Position numbers and translations under genes: made by a program. A DNA stretch of 6,431 bases from an uncultured Persicitalea sp. GTDB taxonomy: Bacteria; Bacteroidota; Bacteroidia; Cytophagales; Spirosomataceae. The notes below the pieces were generated by a model. The model was not told the DNA's origin, did no database searches, and saw only the letters and a program-made list of their open reading frames with translations. Position 1 is the stretch's first letter. The number at the start of each line of letters is the position of its first letter. Positions 1-6,159 of the stretch are shown in pieces. Location of the stretch: NCBI GenBank assembly GCA_950075905.1, contig CATMVR010000302.1, forward strand, positions 1 through 6,431. Direction: 5' to 3'.

Positions 1-279
1 GACTATGTCGACGTGATCGTGCCGCGCGGGGGTAAGGGGCTCGTCGGCCTCGTCCAGCGCGAGGCGCGGGTGCCGGTGTTCGCCCATCTCGAAGGCATCG
101 TCCACGTTTACATCGACAAAGCGGCGGACCCGCAGAAAACGATGGACGTGGTCATCAACGCCAAGACCCGGCGCACCGGAATTTGCGGCGCGGCGGAATG
201 TCTGCTGATCCACAAGGACGCGCTGGATCTGGGCCAGACCGTGATCGACGCGCTCATGGCGGCGGGGGTCGAAGTGCGC
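1..279 (+). CDS. proA: Glutamate-5-semialdehyde dehydrogenase (gamma-glutamyl phosphate reductase), internal fragment
   Basis: ProA reduces gamma-glutamyl phosphate to glutamate-5-semialdehyde with NADPH, the second step of proline synthesis in the cytoplasm. The frame is open from base 1 and gives 93 residues of the catalytic region. Visible family motifs are DVIVPRGGKGLV near the start, REARVPVFAHLEG, and NAKTRRTGICGAAE, where the Cys at codon 62 (184-186) matches the catalytic cysteine. Family members are about 420 residues long, so both ends are missing: the 5' end by the window edge, the 3' end because ProA similarity stops after VEVR (about 279). The frame stays open to 663, but those later residues are antisense to the glycosyltransferase and are not ProA. 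GC content is far higher than in the rest of the window, and the wording resembles alphaproteobacterial ProA (inference). It has no functional link to the neighbouring polysaccharide genes. Confidence 0.9.
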
Positions 280-280
280 G
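268..280. other. Chimeric junction between GC-rich proA DNA and Bacteroidota-type DNA
   Basis: On the plus strand these bases continue ProA (VEVR). On the minus strand they continue the glycosyltransferase (ARAHFD, as expected near the C-terminus of this family). Beyond 267 leftwards the minus frame stops resembling a glycosyltransferase, and beyond ~280 rightwards the plus frame stops resembling ProA. The shared stretch is only about 12 bases. Base composition changes at the same point. This looks like a join made through a short overlap. Confidence 0.75.
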
Positions 281-1449
281 CGGGCGTAGGCGTAGCCGCT
301 TTCGCCCTGCGGCCTCAACCCTTCCGGATGATCCAGGTACTGCCGTATTTTCCGGGCAAAGTCCGCTGGGTTTTCCGGCTCCACAAAAACACCCGCCCCA
401 GCGTCTTCCACCAGCTTACGCGACACGCCGTCGATGGCCATGAGTACGGGTTTCTTGCAGGAGAAATAGTCGAAGGTCTTGTTGGAATAAATCGTCTTGA
501 AGGTATCCACCTTTTTGAGTACCGAAGCGCCCATGTCGGAGGCGAGAATGTACTTGAACACCTCCCGCTTGGGTACCGGGTCCACAAAGCGGACGTTGCT
601 AAGGCCACGCTGCCGGGCATCGGCCATCAGATCTTTCTTTTGCATGCCGTTCCCGATGAGTAAAAACAGTACATTGGTATCCCGTAGTAGTTCGGCGGTG
701 TCAAGTACCTGCACCAGATGGTTGGCCACGCCGTGTGCACCTACGTAGGTAATCACAAACTTTCCGTCCAGCCCGTGTTCCCGGCGGAAGCCGGCCGCCT
801 GGAAGGTAGTCAGGAGTTCTTCCGAAAGGGCAAAGTCGGCCGCGTTGGGAATAAGGATAATCTTGCGGGCCGGAACCCCCTTTTTTTCAACCAGCGTATC
901 GCGGAAAGCGGGCGTGAGTACATTGATGAGCCGGGCTTTTTTGTACACCAGCTTCTCAAACCAGTACGCAAACCGGATGATGAGTGGGTTGGTGAGTACG
1001 CCCGTATCAATGGCTGACTCGGGCCACAGATCCCGTACCTCAAACACAAAGGGGATGCGCTTCCAGGCGGAGAGGACGAGTGCCGTAATACCTACAAACA
1101 GCGGCGGGGAAGTGACAACGATGAGGTCGTAGGGGGCGTTTGCGTGGCGGATACCCCCCAGAATACTGGAAAGAGTAAAGGAAAAATACGCCCGGAGGCG
1201 TCCCAGAAAGCTGTTGTTGTAGCTGTTTGCCACGTGGCAGCGAATCACCCTGACGCCATCGCGGTTGGTACTTTGGTGAAAATACTGCCCCTGGTATTTC
1301 CCGGTGGTGCCCCCCATGTAGTGTACCATGCCGGCTAGTACGGTAACCTCGTGCCCGGCCTGGGTCCACAGCCGGCTGATCTCGTTCCAGCGCGAGCCAC
1401 CGCCGTCGTTGTCTTCCAGAAAAAACTGGTGGATCAGTAGAATACGCAT
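268..1449 (-). CDS. Family 4 glycosyltransferase (WbuB/WcaI-like), C-terminal tip missing
   Basis: Starts at ATG 1449-1447 (MRILLIHQFF) and gives 394 recognisable residues; family members run to roughly 400-410. It is a GT-B fold enzyme that would transfer a sugar from a nucleotide donor to a growing lipid-linked glycan at the inner face of the membrane. The N-terminal domain has the glycine-rich GGGSRWNEI at 16-24, a hydrophobic stretch after VVTSPP at 111-127, and FVFEVRDLWPES at 134-145, very typical of WbuB-type enzymes. The C-terminal donor-binding domain has TYVGAHGVAN at 234-243, LLIGNG at 263-268, the SNKTFDYFSCKKPVL region at 322-336 and a VEDAGAGVFVEPEN segment at 347-360. The last ~10-15 residues and the stop are lost at the junction; the frame runs open to base 1 through antisense proA, which is not part of this gene. 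It lies 53 bases after the heparinase-like gene, on the same strand. No Shine-Dalgarno is visible. The exact donor and acceptor sugars cannot be read from the sequence. Confidence 0.88.
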
Positions 1450-1502
1450 TGGCGTTGTTGGTGGTTGGCTATCGGCGCGGGTCGACGTTTCGGCGGGCTT
1501 TC

Positions 1503-3401
1503 TCAATGCTTTGGACTGGTGGTAATGGCTATCTCGGTCTTGATATAGCGCTGCTTGGTGGTAAATACGATTCGGGCAGTGGTGGTTTTTTCTCCGTAGG
1601 TTTCGGAATACCAGCCCTCGGTAGCCGCGGGAGGGAGCTGGTGCCCCGACTGCTCCTGGGCGGTGAGGGAGAAGTTGTTCAGGAAGTACTCGGAAGGGTG
1701 CCATATCTGCTGTATGGGTACCCCCGCCGACGCGCCGTGCAGCCAATCTTCAACCAGCCAGCGCAACTGGCCGGGGGTTTTGGTCACGCGCCGCCGGTGC
1801 TTAACAGCCTGACCGCTGTGGTGAAACCCCGCAAAGTGGCCCTCAAACATCCGGTCGCCGCTATAAAACCACCCTGCCCGGCTTTCGCGTACCCACTCGT
1901 ACCAGATAAAGCGCGGACCCTTGCGCATCTGGTCAAGGTCGCCGACCATGACGGTATTGTGCGAGGCCGTTCCGGCAAAATAGCGGGTCCAGCGCTCTTC
2001 GGTATTATAGAGGTACGAGCCGGCATCGCGCAGAATATTTTCACCGTTTACCCAAAGGTCCAGGTGCAGGTTGTCGGCTTGTTGCGGGCGGTCTTTGTAG
2101 TGGCCGCAGCGCAGGAAGGTGAGGGTACCCTTTTCGCGGAGCACGTAGTAGCCGCCCTTGTCAAAGGCATAGGTATCGTCGGGAATGGGCTGAGGAACGG
2201 AGGTGCCGGGGTCGAGACCCAGCCAGCGCGCTTCTTCTGCCCATGGACCGGACTCATAGGGGGGCGCTTCTCCCAGAACCAGCGCCAGGGCGTACAATTG
2301 CGGGCGAAAAATACGAAAATGACACTCGCTCAGAGGAAAAAACAGCGCGCCGTCGTTGGCGCCGTAGTTGGGTAGCCAGCCCGTGGCGGTATCCTGGCAC
2401 ACCCGCAAGAAGTGCAGGGAGGTTTTGGCCCGCTCGTACACCACCGGCGCCCAGCGCTCCCCGTTCAGATGGGCAAGTCGGATGCCCCAGCTCAGCAGTT
2501 GGACCACTACCCGGTGGTAGTTCATCGAAAATTGCAGAAAAGTACCATCCTTGTAGATCTGGTAGGCGATTTCCTGCTCAAACCAGCCCTTTCCCTTCTG
2601 TTTCCAGCTAGCGCTTTCCGGAAAAAACGGATAGAGCAAACCGACGAGGTACAGGGCGAGGGTTTCGGTAAGGGCGTGGTTGTTGCGCACCGCCCTGAGC
2701 GAAAACTGAATGTGGGATGCTACATGCCGCATTTGCCAGTAGATGCTGTGCATGATCTGGCCAAAGCGTGCGGGGGTCAGGGCGGGTGAGTCCCGGTAGT
2801 AGTGCAGCACAAAGGTCCAGTTGAGTACCCGCAAGGATATTTCCTGGCTGCACCGCCAGTTGGGGCCGCGGTTGACGGGATTGGTGTTGATCCAGCTTTC
2901 TATTTCTGAAAATACCAGTTCGGACTGGTCTTCCCCAAAATGATGATCGTACCGGACCAGATCGTAGAGAAAGGCAAAACGCGATTTTTCCCAAACATAC
3001 TTGATATCACCCGCCTGGGGCGAGAAGTCCGGAATTTCTGTCCAGTGCTTTTGGGCGCTATACCGGTAGTGCGTATCCGGGTTGATCAGCCAGTCGGACA
3101 CCTCGTACGACTGGGAGCTGAAAAAAGTGAGAAGGTCTTCTTTTTGGAACGCCCGTACGCGTTTATTCAGGTTTTGGAGGTTTTTTTTTTCAAGCTGTCC
3201 AGGAAAAAAAGGAAAAAAAAATACCGGTAGCTTTTTCCATTCTTCCCGCGAAATAAACTCCTGAAAGGGAGGGTTGGCAGGAAAACGGTTTTTCAATAAG
3301 CCGATGCGCCGCTCTACCTCATGCTTGGCCCGAAAGGCCACATAGCCCACGCCCATGTTTTTGAAAAGCTGAAATAGATTGGCAATCGAATCAAGCATCA
3401 T
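1503..3401 (-). CDS. Heparinase II/III family protein (alginate-lyase-like polysaccharide lyase)
   Basis: I chose the ATG at 3401 (MMLDSIANLFQ), giving 632 residues; a GTG at 3434 would add 11 residues but overlaps the preceding gene's end. The fold expected is an alpha/alpha toroid followed by a C-terminal beta-sandwich. The helical half carries ISLRVLNW (189-196), RAVRNNHALTETLAL (237-251) and FSMNYHR (291-297). The second half begins near AFDKGGYYVLR and carries QADNLHLDLW (441-450), DAGSYLYN (459-466) and GTASHNTV (477-484). By analogy with PL15/PL17/heparinase II enzymes, Asn241-His242, Tyr295, His446 and Tyr463 or Tyr465 are candidates for substrate neutralisation and catalysis. No signal peptide is obvious. 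Proteins of this kind occur inside capsule and exopolysaccharide clusters, where they may cleave or trim uronic-acid polymer; the substrate here is unknown. It begins 17 bases after the oxidoreductase stop. Its early part contains long A/T homopolymers (3181-3221), but the frame stays intact. Confidence 0.88.
   Translation of the reverse strand: MMLDSIANLFQLFKNMGVGYVAFRAKHEVERRIGLLKNRFPANPPFQEFISREEWKKLPVFFFPFFPGQLEKKNLQNLNKRVRAFQKEDLLTFFSSQSYEVSDWLINPDTHYRYSAQKHWTEIPDFSPQAGDIKYVWEKSRFAFLYDLVRYDHHFGEDQSELVFSEIESWINTNPVNRGPNWRCSQEISLRVLNWTFVLHYYRDSPALTPARFGQIMHSIYWQMRHVASHIQFSLRAVRNNHALTETLALYLVGLLYPFFPESASWKQKGKGWFEQEIAYQIYKDGTFLQFSMNYHRVVVQLLSWGIRLAHLNGERWAPVVYERAKTSLHFLRVCQDTATGWLPNYGANDGALFFPLSECHFRIFRPQLYALALVLGEAPPYESGPWAEEARWLGLDPGTSVPQPIPDDTYAFDKGGYYVLREKGTLTFLRCGHYKDRPQQADNLHLDLWVNGENILRDAGSYLYNTEERWTRYFAGTASHNTVMVGDLDQMRKGPRFIWYEWVRESRAGWFYSGDRMFEGHFAGFHHSGQAVKHRRRVTKTPGQLRWLVEDWLHGASAGVPIQQIWHPSEYFLNNFSLTAQEQSGHQLPPAATEGWYSETYGEKTTTARIVFTTKQRYIKTEIAITTSPKH
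3181..3221. repeat. Homopolymer cluster inside the heparinase-like gene
   Basis: Ten T at 3181-3190, seven A at 3204-3210 and nine A at 3213-3221 lie within 41 bases. On the coding (minus) strand they encode the VFFFPFFPGQLEKKN region. The reading frame is intact as given. Runs this long are prone to slippage during replication and to sequencing length errors. Confidence 0.8.
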
Positions 3402-3418
3402 AGTTTTTAGTTCTGGGT

Positions 3419-5530
3419 TCAAACACCCACCCACTCCTTTCTTTTCAGACTTTCCACGGCGGCTAGCGTAGCCCGGGTGGTGTTAAGGATTTCGGTTAAA
3501 GGTATAAGACTGGTACCGCCTTTCTCTACCGATTCCAGCAATAGCCGAAACTGCTCCCGATGCCCTTTGTCCTGAGTGGATTTTAATCTGGAAAACCCTT
3601 TGAACCCGTAGCCGGTCAACGTACGAAAATTGTCCAGTACCAGCGTTCGCTCCTGCGAGTATACCTCTACCCGCTCTTTGGCGTATGCCTTGCTGCCGTT
3701 GGAAAAGTAGTTGATGACACCCGTAGAGCCATTCGCGTAGCGCAGCAGCAGGCTAGCGTTATCGGTGGTTTCGGCGGGGTTTTGCCCCATGGCATTCATG
3801 CAGACGGCCGTCACTATACTACCGGTCAGGTAGGTGATGAGGTCGATGAAGTGGCAGGCTTCGCCCAGAATGCGCCCGCCCCCTACGGCCCGGTCGTGTA
3901 CCCAGGAGTTGGCCGGAATCGCCCCGGCATTCATCGTAGCTACCACGTTCATGGGGGCGCTGCCCAGCAGCGCTTTCATTTTTTGGGCGTGAGGCGAAAA
4001 CCGGCGGTTGAAGCCTACCGTCAGCGACAGGGCGAGAGGCTGCGCGTCAAAAAACTGTTCTATTTCGTCCAGTTCTTCCGCGTAAAGAACCAGGGGTTTT
4101 TCTACAAAAACGTGCTTGCCGCTACGCAGGGCTTCCAGCGTTAGCCGGGCGTGCTGGTCGTGGCGGGTGGTGATGAGGACAAGGTCTACGTCCGGGTCTT
4201 GCAGAATCTCCTGGTAGTCGGTGGCACTGCGGGCAATGCCGTGTTTCTGCGCCAGGGCAGTGCCCGACAACCCGTTGGCACTTGCAATGTATTTGAGTGT
4301 AGCGCCCTGCAAGGCTGGCAGCAGGGTCATTTTGGTGAAATTTCCCGCACCGATAATACCGATTACGCCCTTACGACCCGCAAAGGAGGTCTCCTGGTGC
4401 CGAACGGTACTGTAAAGTGATAGCTGCTCGGGGTAGGCCAGCAGGGAGGCGATGGCGCGAGAAGTGCCGATTTGCCCGTACACGGTGTCGTACTTTTCAA
4501 GAGGCACTACTTCGGTGATCAGCGGTTTTACGTCCAGCAGTCCGGTAGCCATGAGTTGCAGAATGGTCTGGAAGTTACGGTTTTCAGTCCAGCGGACGAA
4601 AGGGAGCGGGTAGTCTTGTCCTTTCTGCTCGTAGGTATCGTCATAACGTCCCGGCCCGTAGGAGCACGATACCTGAAACGTCAATTCTTTTTCGTAAAAC
4701 TCCGCCCGGCTTATATGTAGTCCCACTACTCCGATGAGGACAATCTTTCCGCGCTTGCGCGACATACGGGCCGCCTGCGAAATGATGTCATTGTTGCTGG
4801 CTGAGGCAGTGATAATGACCCCGTCGGCGCCGATGCCATCGGTGAGGTCTTCCAGGTACCTCACCGGATCGTCGCCTTTGGTGGGGTTACAGGCCAATAT
4901 GCCCTTGCTGCGGGCCAGCTGAAGTTTAACTTCGTCAAGGTCTACCCCTACTACCCGGCAGCCATTGAGGCGCAGCAGCTCGGCCGTCAGCAGGCCAATC
5001 AGCCCCAGACCAATCACTACCACCGTTTCGCCCAGGGTAGGGTTCAGCAGCCGGATTCCTTGTAGGCCAATGGCCCCAATGACGGTAAAGGCAGCTTCGT
5101 CGTCAGAAACAGCGGGTGGTACCTTCGACACGAGATTCCGCGGCACGCACACCACCTCCGCGTGCGGACCGTTGCTGGCCACGCGGTCGCCAAGCTGAAC
5201 ATCCTTTACCCCTTCGCCCACGGCAATCACCGTGCCTACGTTGCAGTAGCCCAGCGGCAGGGGTTGTTCCAGCTTGTTGAAGACCGCCTCCATCGTGGGC
5301 CGCAGGCCGTCGGCCTTCACCTTGTCCCAGACCATCTTCACCTTGTCGGGCTGCTGCCGGGCTTTATCCAGCAGGCTGGCCCGGCCAAACTCTACGAGCA
5401 TCCGCTCGGTGCCGAGCGATACCAGGCTACGCCGGGTCTGAATCAGCACACAGCCCCGCCTAACCTGCGGGGCGGGTACTTCTTCAAGTTTGGTCTGTCC
5501 GTTTTTGAGGTTTTGGATAAGTTGTTTCAT
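3419..5530 (-). CDS. Bi-domain oxidoreductase: zinc-alcohol-dehydrogenase-like domain fused to Gfo/Idh/MocA domain
   Basis: 703 residues from ATG 5530 to TGA at 3421-3419. The first ~370 residues resemble a medium-chain (zinc-type) alcohol dehydrogenase: SLVSLGTER (35-43), LPLGYCNVGTVIAVGEGV (91-108), LGDRVAS (113-119), and a Rossmann GLGLIG at 174-179 followed by VVGVDLD with Asp197 positioned to favour NAD(H). The CSYGPGRYDD (288-298) and YPLPFVRWTENRN segments are hallmarks of this fused family. The second half starts at about 387 with GIIGAGNF (391-398), then RHDQHARLTLEALRSGKHVF, the EKP motif at 477-479, and GGRILGEACHFID (551-563), the usual substrate-side region of Gfo/Idh/MocA enzymes. 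Such fusions are annotated as bi-domain-containing (or inositol) oxidoreductases and recur in surface polysaccharide clusters; the actual sugar substrate is not established. It is the first gene of the apparent three-gene minus-strand operon, preceded by the repeat-bearing non-coding region. No Shine-Dalgarno is visible before the start. Confidence 0.93.
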   Translation of the reverse strand: MKQLIQNLKNGQTKLEEVPAPQVRRGCVLIQTRRSLVSLGTERMLVEFGRASLLDKARQQPDKVKMVWDKVKADGLRPTMEAVFNKLEQPLPLGYCNVGTVIAVGEGVKDVQLGDRVASNGPHAEVVCVPRNLVSKVPPAVSDDEAAFTVIGAIGLQGIRLLNPTLGETVVVIGLGLIGLLTAELLRLNGCRVVGVDLDEVKLQLARSKGILACNPTKGDDPVRYLEDLTDGIGADGVIITASASNNDIISQAARMSRKRGKIVLIGVVGLHISRAEFYEKELTFQVSCSYGPGRYDDTYEQKGQDYPLPFVRWTENRNFQTILQLMATGLLDVKPLITEVVPLEKYDTVYGQIGTSRAIASLLAYPEQLSLYSTVRHQETSFAGRKGVIGIIGAGNFTKMTLLPALQGATLKYIASANGLSGTALAQKHGIARSATDYQEILQDPDVDLVLITTRHDQHARLTLEALRSGKHVFVEKPLVLYAEELDEIEQFFDAQPLALSLTVGFNRRFSPHAQKMKALLGSAPMNVVATMNAGAIPANSWVHDRAVGGGRILGEACHFIDLITYLTGSIVTAVCMNAMGQNPAETTDNASLLLRYANGSTGVINYFSNGSKAYAKERVEVYSQERTLVLDNFRTLTGYGFKGFSRLKSTQDKGHREQFRLLLESVEKGGTSLIPLTEILNTTRATLAAVESLKRKEWVGV

Positions 5531-5674
5531 GCGGGCTGGGTACTTTCTGCCGGGGTTACCGGTACTAGCAGAGCGTTTATGGGAACAATGCCGGGCAAGA
5601 TACGACAGAAGGCATAAAAAAAATGAACCGCTTTCGCGATTCGTTTTAGAAGGGTGGGCTCTAGACGGTTAAAG

Positions 5675-5690
5675 AGGTCAAAAAGTTGGG
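5675..5690 (+). repeat. Left arm of a perfect 16-base inverted repeat
   Basis: AGGTCAAAAAGTTGGG is repeated in inverted orientation at 5900-5915. Similarity continues inward into the adjacent ATTATAAAGATATA segment, giving about 26 matches over 31 positions. The arm's first ten bases also pair with TTTTTGACCT at 5710-5719, so a local hairpin is possible. Confidence 0.85.
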
Positions 5691-5709
5691 ATTATAAAGA
5701 TATACCCGG

Positions 5710-5719
5710 TTTTTGACCT
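5710..5719 (-). repeat. Internal inverted copy of the repeat core
   Basis: TTTTTGACCT is the exact reverse complement of the first ten bases of the left arm (5675-5684), 25 bases away. It lies inside the segment bounded by the longer repeats. Confidence 0.7.
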
Positions 5720-5752
5720 GGGCCTACTGTTTGAAACCAAATTCTGAGTAGT

Positions 5753-5806
5753 ATCAAAAAGAAATAATACTGACGAGGAGAGTCCAACAAGCCTTACCTT
5801 TTTGAT
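5753..5806. repeat. Second, shorter inverted pair in the same region
   Basis: ATCAAAAAG at 5753-5761 and CTTTTTGAT at 5798-5806 are perfect 9-base inverted arms with a 36-base spacer. They share the TCAAAAAG core of the longer repeats, so a DNA-binding protein that recognises one may recognise the other (inference). Confidence 0.55.
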
Positions 5807-5899
5807 CCCTGTCAAAAGACGAGGTTTTCTTTTCTGGGTATGTAAAAAATAGGGTCCGCAAAGTAGGTTCAGGATAAAAACAGGATGTATTTTTATAGA

Positions 5900-5915
5900 C
5901 CCAACTTTTTGACCT
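5900..5915 (-). repeat. Right arm of the perfect 16-base inverted repeat
   Basis: CCCAACTTTTTGACCT is the exact reverse complement of 5675-5690. It ends 16 bases before the start codon of the recombinase pseudogene. The bases on its inner side (TATTTTTATAGA) continue the match to the left arm imperfectly. Together the arms bound a segment of 241 bases. Confidence 0.85.
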
Positions 5916-5931
5916 TTACTCTAACCGACCC

Positions 5932-6159
5932 ATGAACAAAACCTTCGGCTACGCTCGCGTATCTACCGCCGACCAGAACACCGATACCAAAATCGAAGCT
6001 TTACAGAAGTAGGGCTTTGACCGCATCTTCCAGGAGAAGATCTCAGGACTTTCCATACAAAGTTCGGCCCTGGACGAAATGCTCTCTCTCCTGCGGGAAG
6101 GTGATACGGTTGTGGTGTCCCGTTTCAACCGCCTTGGGCGAATCTGGCTGTGCCACTGA
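5932..6159 (+). pseudogene. Decayed serine recombinase (Pin/Hin invertase or resolvase family)
   Basis: From ATG 5932 the frame reads a clear resolvase N-terminal catalytic domain: FGYARVSTADQN at codons 5-16 with the nucleophile Ser11, then a TAG at 6010-6012 (codon 27), then GFDRIFQEKISG, a LREGDTVVV segment and RFNRLGR ending at codon 70 (6141). Intact relatives are about 180-210 residues, with a long helix and a C-terminal helix-turn-helix that binds DNA. Here similarity stops abruptly after RLGR; the frame ends five codons later at TGA 6157-6159. So there are two lesions: an internal stop, probably a single-base change, and loss of the downstream two thirds. The product would be a 26-residue peptide with no activity. 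Such enzymes invert or resolve DNA between short inverted-repeat sites, and suitable repeats sit directly upstream. Invertase and resolvase cannot be told apart from this fragment. Confidence 0.88.

Larger units (their letters stand above)
5531..5931. other. AT-rich non-coding region upstream of the polysaccharide operon
   Basis: These 401 bases lie between two divergent starts: the oxidoreductase (minus) and the recombinase pseudogene (plus). I find no convincing gene here. The content is low-GC with many A and T runs, an inverted-repeat pair at 5675-5690 and 5900-5915, and additional TCAAAAA/TTTTTGA cores. The operon promoter must lie here or be reached from outside. I could not find a clean Bacteroidota promoter (TTG near -33 with TAnnTTTG near -7); a weak partial match, TATCTTG, occurs on the minus strand at about 5597-5603 and is not enough for a call. 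Confidence 0.7.

Noticed and set aside
1..267. Continuation of the minus-strand glycosyltransferase frame to base 1
   Set aside because: These codons are the antisense of ProA in GC-rich DNA, which rarely contains stops. The residues show nothing of a glycosyltransferase C-terminus.
13..663. A 216-codon plus-strand frame that looks like one ProA-containing gene
   Set aside because: Only the part up to about 279 is ProA; the rest is antisense to the glycosyltransferase and carries no family motif. It arises from the chimeric join.
1449..2375. Long plus-strand frame of 308 codons
   Set aside because: It is fully antisense to the heparinase-like gene, whose motifs are clear, and has no recognisable domain of its own.
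3402..3434. GTG at 3434 as the start of the heparinase-like gene
   Set aside because: It would overlap the end of the oxidoreductase and adds 11 residues without family character; the ATG pair at 3396-3401 is a better start, though no Shine-Dalgarno decides it.
5675..5915. A tiny insertion element (MITE) defined by the inverted repeats
   Set aside because: Not excluded, but no target-site duplication is visible outside the arms (left flank GGTTAAAG, right flank TTACTCTA), so I describe only the repeats.
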